A DNA stretch of 64,000 nt from Streptococcus sp. (GTDB lineage Bacteria; Bacillota; Bacilli; Lactobacillales; Streptococcaceae), in NCBI GenBank assembly GCA_030527925.1, contig JAUMZW010000003.1:62001-126000 (forward strand), written 5' to 3'. Below, piece by piece: positions 1 through 10,140 of this stretch. A program made the translations under genes and the position numbers. Below the pieces are notes generated by a model that was not told where the DNA came from, did not search any database, and worked only from the letters and a program-made list of their open reading frames with translations. How positions within the stretch are numbered: position 1 is the first letter of the stretch; each line of letters starts with the position of its first letter.

Positions 1-1175
<1,175 letters not shown>

Positions 1176-1226
1176 TTAAATTTTCTTTTCTTTCATTTAT
1201 AGTTTAATGTCTTTTCGGACAAGATT

Positions 1227-1760
1227 TTAGTTATAAACAATGACCATAGCTGGTCTTAATAAACGCTCATGTAGTTTATAGCCTTTTTGGAAAACTTGTG
1301 CAATCGTATCTGCTGGATGTTCTTCATCAGCAGGTAAAGTTTGAACAGCCATATGAAGATTAGGGTCAAATGTTTCCACTTCCACTTCTACTATCCCTTC
1401 TTCTTTGAGTGCCTGTGCTAAACTTTCTTGCACCATTTCAAGACCTTTTTTAACATCATCTGTTATTCCCTCAACCGCTAACGCTCGCTCAATATTATCA
1501 AGACTTGGTAATATTGCTTTTGCCAAATCTTGTGAACGATACTTTTGAAGTTGTTGACGTTCTTCATTTGCACGACGCTGTATATTCTGCATTTCTGCAT
1601 GAGCACGAAGGTATTTGTTTTCAAACTCCTCTGCCTTATTCAAAGCTTCCTCTAATGCTTTATTGCTAACAGCTTCAACGGTTTCTTCTGTCACTGTTTC
1701 GTTTTTTACGACTTCCTCTTCAACAGGCATTTTTTCTTTTTTTTCTTTCTTCTTAGTCAA
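1227..1760 (-). CDS. grpE: Nucleotide exchange factor GrpE
   Basis: Releases ADP from DnaK. The protein is 177 aa: a highly charged, low-complexity N terminus (about residues 1-35), a long coiled-coil helix (about 35-95) with the family stretch [18 protein letters not shown], and a C-terminal beta domain ending RPAMVIVYN. The longest frame starts with TTG at 1758-1760 and has an AGAGGG Shine-Dalgarno just upstream. An ATG ten codons later (MPVEEE) lacks as good a site, so I keep the TTG. It lies 23 nt after hrcA and 63 nt before dnaK and should be repressed by HrcA through the upstream CIRCE elements. Confidence 0.96.
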   Translation of the reverse strand: MTKKKEKKEKMPVEEEVVKNETVTEETVEAVSNKALEEALNKAEEFENKYLRAHAEMQNIQRRANEERQQLQKYRSQDLAKAILPSLDNIERALAVEGITDDVKKGLEMVQESLAQALKEEGIVEVEVETFDPNLHMAVQTLPADEEHPADTIAQVFQKGYKLHERLLRPAMVIVYN

Positions 1761-1783
1761 GGCTTACCCTCTTTCTTTTCTAT

Positions 1784-2818
1784 TTAATTCACTTCATAGT
1801 GATTACTATTTAAATATCGATAATAATCATTTAACTTAGCAGCGAGCACTTTCCCAATAACAGTCATCAAACCAATGCTACGTTTATAATCCATGGTTAC
1901 AGGACCAATGAGTGATAATAAGCCAATCCCCCTGTATGGAATAATAAATTTATGGGTTAGTACTGCTAAATCCGATAACGATTCTTCTTTGCTATCTGCA
2001 ACTTGAACATTGGTCATTTCTTCTGCCGTCATAACCTGACGTAAGGATAAAGCTACAGACTGTGGATTATCTAAAAATTGATAAGTCTTCAAATCAGAGT
2101 AGTCTAGCGAACTAACCTTTCCTCCTATATAGACTGTCTCGTCAAATAAGTGAGAAAATAAATAATCACATAAGTCTAATACATTATCCGTAATTAAAAA
2201 GTATTTATGAATAATCTGTGGAATTTCCGTTCTCATCTTAAAATGAATATCCCTCACATTAAGACCAACCAAACGTTCTCTCACCATATCTTTCAAGATA
2301 AGAAGCTCTTTTGCTAAAAAACTCTTAGGAATAGCAAATTGAACTGTTACAGGTTTTGAGTCATCTAGCGTTAATATTGCTAAGGCATCATGTGCACTTA
2401 GCTGAACAATATCGAACGAACTTAACTTTTGTCTCGCTGGTTCAACATCTAACACCACTGCAGTAAAACCTGTCAAATCTGCTAAAATAAGACTAGCTTG
2501 CTTTAAGATATCATCTGGCTTATAAGCTTCAAAGTCAAAAGACTTTATTACCTGGTACATATCTTGCTCATTGATATGATCAAGATGCAATGAGTGCTCT
2601 ACAAAATATTTAAAACCCGCTGTACTAGGTCTTCGACCACTAGAAGTATGGGCCTTTTCTAATAATCCTAATTTTTCTAACTTCGCCATATCATTTCTAA
2701 TAGTGGCACTACTAGAATCGATACTAGATTGTAAAAGCTTAGAGCCAACAGGTTCATGTGTCGAAGTAAACAATTCTACTATAAGATTCAAAATATCATT
2801 TTGACGCTTTGTAATCAT
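1784..2818 (-). CDS. hrcA: Heat-inducible transcription repressor HrcA
   Basis: Repressor of class I heat-shock genes; it binds CIRCE and needs GroEL for activity. The 344-aa protein has the N-terminal winged helix ([29 protein letters not shown], then [30 protein letters not shown]), a GAF-like middle and a C-terminal segment with the typical [15 protein letters not shown]. The start is the ATG at 2816-2818 behind an excellent SD (AAAAGGAGGT). It is first in the operon and autoregulated: two CIRCE copies flank its promoter at 2873-2900. Confidence 0.98.
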   Translation of the reverse strand: MITKRQNDILNLIVELFTSTHEPVGSKLLQSSIDSSSATIRNDMAKLEKLGLLEKAHTSSGRRPSTAGFKYFVEHSLHLDHINEQDMYQVIKSFDFEAYKPDDILKQASLILADLTGFTAVVLDVEPARQKLSSFDIVQLSAHDALAILTLDDSKPVTVQFAIPKSFLAKELLILKDMVRERLVGLNVRDIHFKMRTEIPQIIHKYFLITDNVLDLCDYLFSHLFDETVYIGGKVSSLDYSDLKTYQFLDNPQSVALSLRQVMTAEEMTNVQVADSKEESLSDLAVLTHKFIIPYRGIGLLSLIGPVTMDYKRSIGLMTVIGKVLAAKLNDYYRYLNSNHYEVN

Positions 2819-2830
2819 GCTTACCTCCTT

Positions 2831-2857
2831 TTAGCACTCTCTATATAAGACTGCTAA
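2831..2857. promoter_or_regulatory. CIRCE operator 1 (HrcA site, promoter-proximal)
   Basis: TTAGCACTC, nine bases, GACTGCTAA: one mismatch from the consensus arm GAGTGCTAA. It lies in the 5' untranslated region between the hrcA promoter and its SD, as expected for an HrcA roadblock or transcript hairpin. Confidence 0.93.
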
Positions 2858-2872
2858 CTTTTTTATAAGTCT

Positions 2873-2900
2873 ATTATACTCCTTTATTTAATCATGTCAA
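2873..2900 (-). promoter_or_regulatory. Vegetative promoter of hrcA-grpE-dnaK
   Basis: On the minus strand TTGACA (2895-2900), a 16-bp spacer, then TATAAT (2873-2878). Transcription would start near 2866, so CIRCE 1 overlaps the very start of the transcript and CIRCE 2 sits just upstream of the -35. Confidence 0.9.
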
Positions 2901-2917
2901 GAGAAAAACACAAAAAA

Positions 2918-2944
2918 TTAGCACTCTTTTTAAAAGAGTGCTAA
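2918..2944. promoter_or_regulatory. CIRCE operator 2, perfect; also a terminator-shaped hairpin
   Basis: A perfect TTAGCACTC-N9-GAGTGCTAA. The nine-base spacer is itself self-complementary, so the minus-strand RNA can form an almost continuous stem, extended by flanking A/T runs and followed by six U (2912-2917). It lies 35 nt after the stop of the GH73 gene, so it may also end that upstream operon. Confidence 0.92.
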
Positions 2945-2978
2945 TTTTACTTAAAACCTTGTATTTTAAAGCCTTTAT

Positions 2979-3548
2979 CTATTTATCATACTGAGTCAGT
3001 TGATAGGCTTTAACCACTTCTATTAAACGTTTAGCGTAAGTTTTACTTCCATCCCCATTATAAGATTCCATAATAGAGGTCATATCTTTATAATTTTTTT
3101 GTGAAATTAAATAAACATAAAACTTCTTACGCCCTACACTTCCATCTTTAATCTTACCAAAATAATCATAAATAGATGAACGCCATGTTTTATATACTTT
3201 ATATGTAACTACATATTGCTCATCACTTGTTTTTAAACTAACTGAATGTTCTCTTCCAGTCGCTTTAATATGATAAAGATTATGATACTTTTGAGATAAA
3301 AGCGTTTCACCATACTCAGAGTCAATCGCAGCCTTAGCAATCACAATTGAGGGCTTTATCCCATAACTTTTAGCAACTTTTACAATGTCAGGGGCAACCA
3401 TCTCAATAAAATCTTCTCTAGAATACGAAACAGATTGTAAACTATCTACTTGGCGAACTTTTGTATTTATCAAGAGTGGAATCAATACAACTACCAAAAC
3501 AAAAATAGAGACACATCCTAAATAAGGTAAGGATAGCCTTTTTCTCAT
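2979..3548 (-). CDS. GH73-type N-acetylglucosaminidase, membrane-anchored
   Basis: Predicted peptidoglycan hydrolase of 189 aa. An N-terminal hydrophobic segment (about residues 8-28) anchors or exports it. The rest is one GH73 (LytG/FlgJ-like) domain with the catalytic glutamate in the helix KAAIDSEYGE and the following NLYHIK (family N[LF]xxIK). There are no cell-wall-binding repeats, so it is a minimal enzyme. Its ATG overlaps the stop of the upstream carboxypeptidase gene by four bases (ATGA), implying translational coupling. Together with that gene and the 4302-4988 gene it forms a small wall-maintenance operon. The substrate is inferred from the family. Confidence 0.85.
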   Translation of the reverse strand: MRKRLSLPYLGCVSIFVLVVVLIPLLINTKVRQVDSLQSVSYSREDFIEMVAPDIVKVAKSYGIKPSIVIAKAAIDSEYGETLLSQKYHNLYHIKATGREHSVSLKTSDEQYVVTYKVYKTWRSSIYDYFGKIKDGSVGRKKFYVYLISQKNYKDMTSIMESYNGDGSKTYAKRLIEVVKAYQLTQYDK

Positions 3549-4300
3549 TTTCCATTCTCCTTTAATAACATGATATACTCTTCCAATGACAACTGATGTT
3601 CAGTCATATACTTGGCCGATGCTTTACCAACATATCTAAAATGCCAATCTTCATAACCAACACCGGTAAAATGATGTTTATTCGATTCAAACCTTAAAAT
3701 AAATCCATAATTTGGTGCTAGCTCTTGCAATTGTTTTACAACATCCTGATTGCTATCATTCAAAGAATCAACTGTACTCATATCAATAGCCAAACCTGTT
3801 TGATGTTCACTAGCTCCAGCTGGTTGAGAATAGGTTTTGACAAGTTCCTCTGCTTGTTCCCTTGTTAAACTGACATCATTTGACATCTCAGTTTGAACAT
3901 ATTGTTCAAAAAGTTCTTTTTGATAAGCCACACTTCTATAACCTGAAATCAAGTGTTCAGAGGGATCAATTGACCGAGCTGCCGCCAAAAAATCTTTGAC
4001 ATGACTGGCAATCCTGCTATCTACTGATATATTATCTACCTGTGTCAAGGTAGGATTCATCTCATCATGTTTATTTTCTCTATTCACTAAAACAAGTTGC
4101 CAATCACTTGTCTTAACATTGGGTAGTCCATTTGTTTCTTCACTAATGTCACTTTTTTTAGAAGATACTGAACTTGATAAAATTTCCTTTGTGCCCGACC
4201 TTTTTAACATTTGACTTTGATATACTGTAAAAGCAATTCCAAAAATCCCAATTATCAATAGAATTAAACTAAGAACTTTAACAGCTGTATTCTTTTGCAT
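3545..4300 (-). CDS. LdcB/DacB-like D-Ala/L,D-carboxypeptidase (peptidase M15B)
   Basis: Trims peptidoglycan stem peptides. The protein has 251 aa: an N-terminal membrane segment (about residues 7-27), a Ser-rich linker, then a VanY-type zinc domain with SGYRS (119-123), the zinc motif SEHQTGLAID (His166, Asp173) and DWHF (His220). This is the signature of streptococcal LdcB (DacB), which removes D-Ala from tetrapeptides; whether it cleaves pentapeptides or tetrapeptides cannot be told from sequence. It begins one base after the preceding gene's stop and overlaps the GH73 gene by four bases. A LAGC-type lipobox is not evident, so it is probably membrane-anchored rather than a lipoprotein. Confidence 0.87.
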   Translation of the reverse strand: MQKNTAVKVLSLILLIIGIFGIAFTVYQSQMLKRSGTKEILSSSVSSKKSDISEETNGLPNVKTSDWQLVLVNRENKHDEMNPTLTQVDNISVDSRIASHVKDFLAAARSIDPSEHLISGYRSVAYQKELFEQYVQTEMSNDVSLTREQAEELVKTYSQPAGASEHQTGLAIDMSTVDSLNDSNQDVVKQLQELAPNYGFILRFESNKHHFTGVGYEDWHFRYVGKASAKYMTEHQLSLEEYIMLLKENGK

Positions 4301-4301
4301 T

Positions 4302-4988
4302 CTATAAACTTCCTAAAACTTTTCTCCCAATTTCACGATAAGACATATCCCCAACAGATTTTATACTAAAATGTCCCTTTTCAAATTCTAAAACAGAAAC
4401 ACTTCCATTTTCTAAAAGTACACTTCTTGGTATATTTGCGTCAATCATCCATAAAAATGTCGCAATTGTTAATCCATGACTAACTACTACAGCATTTCCC
4501 CCACCTTCAGATTCTATTTTTTCACCAATAGCTCTAAATCCTGATAAAATACGGGTACTTAATTGCTCCCAAGATTCTGCCCAACCCGTGGTATCTAATT
4601 CCTTAATTCCCTCGACTAATTCGGGATAGGTCAATTCACGAACATCACAATTGAAAACACGAGGCAGTAAATGTGTAAATAAATCAACATCGTATCCACC
4701 ATCAAAGTTGCCAAAACACCATTCACGAATACGTTTATCCTTAGTATAAGGAATAGTAGTTTGCTGGCACTCCTTAAGGATTATTTCCATAGTTTGTAAA
4801 GTTCTGCCACTATCACTAGAAAAGGCTTCGTTAAAAATGATATTCTCATGTTTAAAACCTAGCCCAAGCTCTCTAATCCCTTCTTCTCCAACAACCGTTA
4901 ACGGAGTATCGCTCCACCCTTGTGCACGTCCAATAGTGTTAAACATTGTCTTTCCATGACGAACAAGATAAATTTTTGTTTTTGACAT
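4302..4988 (-). CDS. Histidine phosphatase (phosphoglycerate mutase-like)
   Basis: Member of the histidine phosphatase superfamily: LVRHGKTMFN near the N terminus carries the phospho-accepting His, followed by GRTLQTMEII and a late VVSHGLTIATFL with the second catalytic His. The longest frame begins five codons earlier with a TTG, but that codon overlaps the SD itself (GGAGGAAAC), so the ATG at 4986-4988 (MSKTKIYLVRHG, about 228 aa) is the real start. Clustering with wall hydrolases suggests a phosphatase rather than a glycolytic mutase; the substrate is unknown. Confidence 0.85.
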   Translation of the reverse strand: MSKTKIYLVRHGKTMFNTIGRAQGWSDTPLTVVGEEGIRELGLGFKHENIIFNEAFSSDSGRTLQTMEIILKECQQTTIPYTKDKRIREWCFGNFDGGYDVDLFTHLLPRVFNCDVRELTYPELVEGIKELDTTGWAESWEQLSTRILSGFRAIGEKIESEGGGNAVVVSHGLTIATFLWMIDANIPRSVLLENGSVSVLEFEKGHFSIKSVGDMSYREIGRKVLGSL

Positions 4989-5055
4989 TACGGTTTCCTC
5001 CAATTATACGTTACTTATATTATAACATTTAAAGAAAACACTTTCAAAATCTAAA

Positions 5056-6393
5056 TTAATTTTTAAAACTATGAATTGGTGCTGGAATTTGTCCACCTCG
5101 TGCAATAAAATCAGCAGAAGAATTTTCATTAACTTTCATAACTGGTGCCGTTCCTAACAAACCACCAAACTCAATCATATCTCCTTCTTTCCCCTTAGGA
5201 ATAATACGAACTGCTGTTGTCTTTTGATTAATTACACCAATAGCTGCCTCATCAGCAATCATGGCAGCAATCGTTGTTGCCGGTGTGGCTTCTGGAACTG
5301 CTATCATATCAAGACCTACAGAACAAATTGCAGTCATCGCTTCTAATTTTTCTAAATTCAATGAACCATTCTTTACTGCAGCAATCATCCCCTCATCCTC
5401 AGAAACAGGAATAAAAGCACCTGACAAACCACCAACTTGGTTACACGCCATAACGCCACCTTTTTTAACTTGGTCATTTAATAAAGCTAAAGCAGCCGTT
5501 GTCCCATGTGTTCCGACAGTTTCTAATCCCATTTCCTCTAAAACACGGGCAACCGAATCTCCAACAGCAGGTGTCGGAGCCAGACTTAAATCAACAATAC
5601 CAAATTTTACACCTAAACGCTCACTTGCCATTTGACCAACTAATTGACCAATACGAGTAATTTTAAAAGCAGTTTTCTTAACTGTTTCTGCAACAACGTC
5701 AAAACTTTCTCCTCTAACTTTTTCAAGAGCACGCTTGACAACACCAGGACCAGAAACTCCTACATTAATAACAACATCAGCTTCACCAACACCATGAAAA
5801 GCACCGGCCATAAATGGATTATCCTCGACAGCATTTGCAAATACTACTAATTTAGCAGCTCCTAAATCTGAAAGTTCGGCAGTTTCCTTTATAATACGCC
5901 CCATATCAGCAACTGCTGTCATATTAATCCCAGACTTTGTGGAGCCAATATTAACCGAAGCACAGACCTTTTTTGTCTCAGCTAAGGCTCTAGGAATCGA
6001 GTTAATGAGAATTTCATCACCTTTTTGGTAACCTTTTTGAACTAACGCTGAAAAACCTCCGATAAAATCAACACCAATTTCCTCAGCAGCACGGTCAAGT
6101 GCTTTTGCAATTGGTAAATAATCTGTTGCATCTGTTGCAGCACCAATGAGAGATATCGGAGTTATCGAAACACGCTTATTTACAATAGGAATTCCTAATT
6201 CACTGGCAATCTCATCACCAACTTCAACAAGTCTTCCTGCTTTAGTAATAATTTTATGATAGACTTTTTCAGCAACACGATCAATATCTGTATCAATACA
6301 ATCCAAAAGAGAAATACCCATTGTTATTGTACGAATATCAAAATTTTGCTCTTCAATCATTTCAATCGTTTCGGTAACCTGTCTAATATCCAT
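5056..6393 (-). CDS. UPF0210 (DUF711) family protein
   Basis: A 445-aa conserved protein of unknown biochemical function starting [32 protein letters not shown], typical in length for the family. It has no signal peptide or membrane segment and has Gly-rich stretches ([44 protein letters not shown]). It follows the small ACT-domain gene by 19 nt, an arrangement conserved in streptococci and other Firmicutes. The ACT partner suggests a metabolite-sensing pair. I can name the family with confidence but not a reaction. Confidence 0.88.
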   Translation of the reverse strand: MDIRQVTETIEMIEEQNFDIRTITMGISLLDCIDTDIDRVAEKVYHKIITKAGRLVEVGDEIASELGIPIVNKRVSITPISLIGAATDATDYLPIAKALDRAAEEIGVDFIGGFSALVQKGYQKGDEILINSIPRALAETKKVCASVNIGSTKSGINMTAVADMGRIIKETAELSDLGAAKLVVFANAVEDNPFMAGAFHGVGEADVVINVGVSGPGVVKRALEKVRGESFDVVAETVKKTAFKITRIGQLVGQMASERLGVKFGIVDLSLAPTPAVGDSVARVLEEMGLETVGTHGTTAALALLNDQVKKGGVMACNQVGGLSGAFIPVSEDEGMIAAVKNGSLNLEKLEAMTAICSVGLDMIAVPEATPATTIAAMIADEAAIGVINQKTTAVRIIPKGKEGDMIEFGGLLGTAPVMKVNENSSADFIARGGQIPAPIHSFKN

Positions 6394-6412
6394 TACTCAT
6401 TACTCCTTCTTT

Positions 6413-6679
6413 CTATAAGTTATGCATGGCATCAAAAATCGCTGTACTTTGAATGTTAATTTTAACATTCAAACCTTTTCCAAATTCTTCTAATTCTGTA
6501 CGTAAAGCTGTAAAATCTTGTTTTTCATCTGATGATACAACTGTCATCATTGTAAAAAATTCATCCAATACTGTTTGTGTAATATCGTCAATATTTAAAC
6601 CCAATTCAGCTATTTTTGCAGCTACTCCTGCAACAATCCCTGTCTTATCTTCACCTACTACTGTAATAATCGCCTTCAT
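6413..6679 (-). CDS. ACT domain protein, UPF0237 family
   Basis: A stand-alone ACT domain of 88 aa (MKAIITVVGEDKTGIVAGVAAKIAELGLNIDDI, then a TMMTVVSSDE strand), the small-molecule-binding regulatory fold. The longer frame has 16 extra codons, but a GGAGGT SD sits just before the ATG at 6677-6679, which decides the start. It is the first gene of a two-gene unit with the UPF0210 gene and probably regulates or stabilises it. Confidence 0.88.
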   Translation of the reverse strand: MKAIITVVGEDKTGIVAGVAAKIAELGLNIDDITQTVLDEFFTMMTVVSSDEKQDFTALRTELEEFGKGLNVKINIQSTAIFDAMHNL

Positions 6680-6784
6680 GAGATACCTCCAAATAATATT
6701 CAACCATTTTATCACATTTCTAAACAAAATACTATTTGATTAAAAAAAGATAATTAAAACGTTCGGAATATTTCCCTAATTATC

Positions 6785-6840
6785 AAAAAAGGAGCAAGGT
6801 ATTAATTCAAATTTAAAATTTAAACTAATATCTCTACTCC
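6785..6840 (-). terminator. Terminator downstream of pgk
   Basis: An imperfect long hairpin read on the minus strand (outer arms GGAGTAGAGATATT and AATACCTTGCTCC) followed by six T at 6785-6790. It lies about 80 nt after the pgk stop. Confidence 0.7.
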
Positions 6841-6921
6841 AAAAACTTTATAACGATTTACAATAACCTATATTTCAATAATTTATAGGTCTTTCGAAAA
6901 TCAATTTAATATAATCTTTTC

Positions 6922-8121
6922 TTATTTTTCTGTAAGTGCTGCAAGACCTGGTAAGACTTTACCTTCAAGAAGTTCCATTGAAGCACCACCACCTGTTGAA
7001 ATCCATGAGAATTTATCTGCACGACCAAGATTTATAGCTGCTGCTGCTGAATCTCCACCACCGATAATTGATTTAACACCAGGTTGTTTAACGATTGAGT
7101 CCATTACACCAATAGTTCCTGCTTGGAAGTCTGGATTTTCGAAAACACCCATTGGACCATTCCATACAACAGTTTTAGCCCCTTCAAGAGCTTTGTCAAA
7201 TTCTGCAATAGACTTAGGTCCGATATCAAGCCCTAAGAATCCAGCATCTACTGCTTCACCTTCAGTATCTTTAACTTCAGTATATCCTGCAAATGCATTA
7301 GCTTCTTTAGAGTCAACTGGTAAGATTAATTTACCGTCAGCTTTTGCTAATAAATCTTTTGCAACATCTAATTTGTCTTCTTCAACAAGTGAGTTACCAA
7401 TTTCGATGCCTTGAGCTTTATAGAATGTGTAAGTCATTCCACCACCGATAAGAACTTTATCAGCTTTTTTAAGAAGGTTTTCGATAACACCAATTTTATC
7501 AGAAACTTTAGAACCACCAAGAATCGCTACAAATGGACGAACTGGGTTGTCAACCGCTTCTTGAATATAAGCAATTTCGTTTTCAAGAAGGAATCCTGCA
7601 ACAGCTTTATCAACATTTGCAGAAATACCAACGTTTGATGCGTGAGCACGGTGAGCTGTTCCAAATGCGTCATTGACAAAGACGCCGTCTCCAAGACTTG
7701 CCCAATATTTTCCAAGTTCTGGATCATTTTTAGATTCTTTTTTCCCATCAACATCTTCAAAACGAGTATTTTCAACTAGTAGGACTTGACCATCTTCTAA
7801 AGCAGCAATAGCAGCTTCAAGTTCAGAACCACGAGTAGCTCCTGGAATAAATACAACATCTTGACCAAGTTTTTCAGCTAAATTAGCTGCAACTGGTGCT
7901 AAAGATTTACCTTCTTTATCAGCTTCTTCTTTCACACGACCTAAATGTGAGAAAAGAATAGCACGTCCACCTTGCTCAAGAATATACTTGATTGTTGGTA
8001 ATGCAGCTGAGATACGGTTATCATTTGTAATAACACCATCTTTAAGAGGTACATTGAAGTCAACGCGAACAAGGACTTTTTTCCCTTTTAATTCAACGTC
8101 TTTAACTGTTAATTTAGCCAT
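6922..8121 (-). CDS. pgk: Phosphoglycerate kinase
   Basis: Glycolytic enzyme converting 1,3-bisphosphoglycerate and ADP to 3-phosphoglycerate and ATP. The protein has 399 aa, usual for bacteria. The N-terminal RVDFNVPL, the substrate-binding HLGR motif (LFSHLGRVK), the hinge [13 protein letters not shown] and the C-terminal nucleotide-binding [13 protein letters not shown] are present. The ATG at 8119-8121 follows an AAGGAG SD; a 15-codon upstream extension of the frame has no support. A terminator-like hairpin (8187-8223) upstream isolates the gene, and a TATACT -10 with TGTGA extension near 8143-8148 is its likely promoter. Confidence 0.98.
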   Translation of the reverse strand: MAKLTVKDVELKGKKVLVRVDFNVPLKDGVITNDNRISAALPTIKYILEQGGRAILFSHLGRVKEEADKEGKSLAPVAANLAEKLGQDVVFIPGATRGSELEAAIAALEDGQVLLVENTRFEDVDGKKESKNDPELGKYWASLGDGVFVNDAFGTAHRAHASNVGISANVDKAVAGFLLENEIAYIQEAVDNPVRPFVAILGGSKVSDKIGVIENLLKKADKVLIGGGMTYTFYKAQGIEIGNSLVEEDKLDVAKDLLAKADGKLILPVDSKEANAFAGYTEVKDTEGEAVDAGFLGLDIGPKSIAEFDKALEGAKTVVWNGPMGVFENPDFQAGTIGVMDSIVKQPGVKSIIGGGDSAAAAINLGRADKFSWISTGGGASMELLEGKVLPGLAALTEK

Positions 8122-8186
8122 TTTAATAAGACTCCTTAAAATTTTTATACTTGATAAGTATATCACAATTTTTTAAAAAATAATAG

Positions 8187-8223
8187 AAAAAATCACCTCA
8201 TGCTTTATTTATAAGGTGATTTT
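8187..8223. terminator. Bidirectional terminator upstream of pgk
   Basis: Stem arms AAATCACCT (8190-8198) and AGGTGATTT (8214-8222) with six T on the minus-strand side. It would end minus-strand readthrough from the ksgA side before the pgk promoter. Confidence 0.75.
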
Positions 8224-8248
8224 AAGATAGAATTCCCATTTCAATTTA

Positions 8249-8281
8249 CTTAAGTTTCATTTAAGCAAACTCGAGTATACT
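8249..8281 (+). promoter_or_regulatory. CiaR-type direct repeat and -10 of a csRNA promoter
   Basis: CTTAAG (8249-8254), five bases, TTTAAG (8260-8265), ten bases, then a TATACT -10 (8276-8281). TTTAAG-N5-TTTAAG placed ten bases before the -10 is the known architecture of promoters activated by the response regulator CiaR in streptococci. There is no good -35 hexamer, as expected for an activator-dependent promoter. Confidence 0.75.
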
Positions 8282-8287
8282 ATAAAC

Positions 8288-8354
8288 ATCCTAAAACTTT
8301 TATTTTTCATAAATCTCCAGAAAAGCAGGCATTACGCCTGCTTTTCTTTTTTTT
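8288..8354 (+). ncRNA. Candidate csRNA (CiaRH-dependent small RNA)
   Basis: Predicted plus-strand transcript of about 67 nt starting seven bases after the -10. It ends in a textbook terminator: a perfect 12-bp stem (8319-8330 with 8336-8347, loop ATTAC) and eight T (8347-8354). No reading frame with an SD lies in it. The unpaired 5' half contains AAATCTCC, which could pair with SD regions, the known mode of csRNA action. It is somewhat shorter than characterised pneumococcal csRNAs. The terminator has no other plus-strand gene to serve. Confidence 0.7.
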
Positions 8355-8695
8355 CCCATGTATCTAATAAGCCATTCCTAATATTTGATATAGTTCTCAT
8401 CTTCTTTAAATATTCTGATTGCTCATCAGACAGTTGAATAGTATCTTTCACAAGAATTTTAAACAACTCTACGTACATTCAACTTAAAATAATTGATTTA
8501 GCAGATCCGATTAACTCTATTTATTTGCAATAAGAGGAAAACAAATTTTTGAATTTCATGTTTTTCAAATCATTACTTAAAAACTCTAAAATTTATCAAT
8601 TGTATTTATTGCTTCATTATTTTCATCTTCACCTTAAAATCACTATAAATTGACTATTTAGAGTATGCTTCATTTGCTAATTTTAATATTTTAAT
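8355..8695. other. Intergenic stretch without a supportable gene
   Basis: AT-rich sequence between the csRNA candidate and ksgA. The only open frame is a 48-codon minus-strand one (8332-8478) with no SD and no recognised similarity, ending inside the csRNA terminator. It may be decayed coding sequence. No hairpin of note. Confidence 0.5.
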
Positions 8696-9565
8696 TTATT
8701 TCAACGGAAGAACAGCATCTGCAAGTTTTGCAAATTGTTCTAGTGAAAGTGTTTCACCTCTTAATGAGGGAGCGATTTCCGCTTGTTCTAGGGCAGTTTC
8801 TAATGCCTTTTTAACATCGTCAGATTTTCCAAAATAGGCTGTTAGGTTGTTCCAAAGAGTTTTTCGACGGTGAACAAAACAAGCTTTTGATATTTTAAAG
8901 AAGAAATCTTCATCTTTTACACTCACTGCTGGTTGGTCTCGTCTCACCATTTTTAAAATAGCAGAGTCAACATTTGGCGATGGCACAAAGACTGTTCTTG
9001 GGACAATAAAGGCTACTTTAGCAGTCATGTAATATTGGACTGCAATCGATAAACTACCATAAGCCTTGGTATTTGGTTCTGCTGAAATACGATCTGCAAC
9101 TTCTTTTTGCATCATAACGACGAATTCTGCAAATGGAATTTTACTCTCAATTAAATGCATCAAGATTGGTGTCGTGATATAGTAAGGAAGATTTGCCACA
9201 ACCTTGATTGGTAAATCAGGGTTCTTAAATGATTTGATGCGAGTTTGTAAATCAGATTTTAAAACATCTTCATTAACAACACTGACATTATCAAAATCTC
9301 TTAGGGTATCTTCTAAAATAGGGATAAGACGGTCATCAATTTCAAAAGCCATTACTTCAGCAGCATTTTCAGCTAGAAATTCTGTTAAAGCTCCAATTCC
9401 TGGACCAATCTCAATAACATTGACTGTCTTGTCTATTTCTGCTGTATCGACAATTTTTTGTAAAATGTTCGTATCAGTCAAAAAGTTTTGCCCAAATGAC
9501 TTTTTAAAGGTAAATTTGTGACGCTCTAAGATGGCACGGGTCACGCTATAATCTGCAATTCTCAT
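8696..9565 (-). CDS. ksgA: 16S rRNA dimethyladenosine transferase KsgA (RsmA)
   Basis: Dimethylates two adjacent adenines in the 3' hairpin of 16S rRNA with S-adenosylmethionine during 30S maturation. The 289-aa protein shows [10 protein letters not shown], the SAM motif [17 protein letters not shown] (about residues 48-65) and the catalytic NLPYYI (about 127). The C-terminal helical domain is complete. It overlaps rnmV by four bases; ksgA, rnmV and tatD form the classical RNA-processing/DNase operon of Firmicutes. Confidence 0.97.
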   Translation of the reverse strand: MRIADYSVTRAILERHKFTFKKSFGQNFLTDTNILQKIVDTAEIDKTVNVIEIGPGIGALTEFLAENAAEVMAFEIDDRLIPILEDTLRDFDNVSVVNEDVLKSDLQTRIKSFKNPDLPIKVVANLPYYITTPILMHLIESKIPFAEFVVMMQKEVADRISAEPNTKAYGSLSIAVQYYMTAKVAFIVPRTVFVPSPNVDSAILKMVRRDQPAVSVKDEDFFFKISKACFVHRRKTLWNNLTAYFGKSDDVKKALETALEQAEIAPSLRGETLSLEQFAKLADAVLPLK

Positions 9566-10140
9566 TTTTTCTCACTTTCATACATCATCATTGCATTTTC
9601 AACATCTGCCAATTGCAGACCAAATAATTCTAAACGGTTTAGAAGTTGCTTTCCATTAGAATAGCCAATCCGCAAAAAATCTCCTAAAAACTCACGGCGT
9701 TTACGGCTGTCATCTCCCATCAAGAGGCCCAAATGCATCAGGTGTCTTTTTGTAATGTCAAATGGTTCATCTTCTGTCAACTGATGGGTCAGGCTAGACA
9801 AAGCCTTATCCAGATCCTCAAAACTCGCATGTTCAATTCCTAAGGAACGCCCCTTAGTCTTCGATTTTGGACTTGCTTCGTCTCTTTTTAAAAAAGCATG
9901 TTGGACAGTTGGAATAGCTGTCATAATTAGCTTTCGGATACGCTCCCCATTAAAGTCAGGATCTGTAAAGACAATAACACCATGTCTGTCATGGAGTCTT
10001 TTTATCCGCTCGATATCCTTATCATTTATAGCAGACCCCCTTGTTTCATAGGTTGAAACATCGTAATAACGTTTGAGATTAGCCGTGTCATCACGTCCTT
10101 CAACAACGATAATCTCAGAAATTTTTGGCTTAGTCTTCAA
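9562..10140 (-). CDS. rnmV: Ribonuclease M5
   Basis: Toprim-domain endonuclease that trims the 5S rRNA precursor. It has 192 aa with the Toprim glutamate in IIVVEGRDD near residue 15 and the aspartate motif [15 protein letters not shown] near residue 60. The C-terminal part carries [21 protein letters not shown]. It overlaps tatD upstream (11 nt) and ksgA downstream (4 nt), so all three are translationally coupled. Confidence 0.95.
   Translation of the reverse strand: MKTKPKISEIIVVEGRDDTANLKRYYDVSTYETRGSAINDKDIERIKRLHDRHGVIVFTDPDFNGERIRKLIMTAIPTVQHAFLKRDEASPKSKTKGRSLGIEHASFEDLDKALSSLTHQLTEDEPFDITKRHLMHLGLLMGDDSRKRREFLGDFLRIGYSNGKQLLNRLELFGLQLADVENAMMMYESEKK

Noticed and set aside
7527-7775. 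Second minus-strand frame within pgk
   Set aside because: Overlaps the certain pgk frame completely and has no independent signal.
8332-8478. Minus-strand 48-codon open frame (MYVELFKILVKDTIQLSDEQSEYLKK...)
   Set aside because: No SD, no recognised family, and its end lies in the perfect terminator of the plus-strand csRNA candidate. It may be a decayed gene, but I cannot support it as a CDS.
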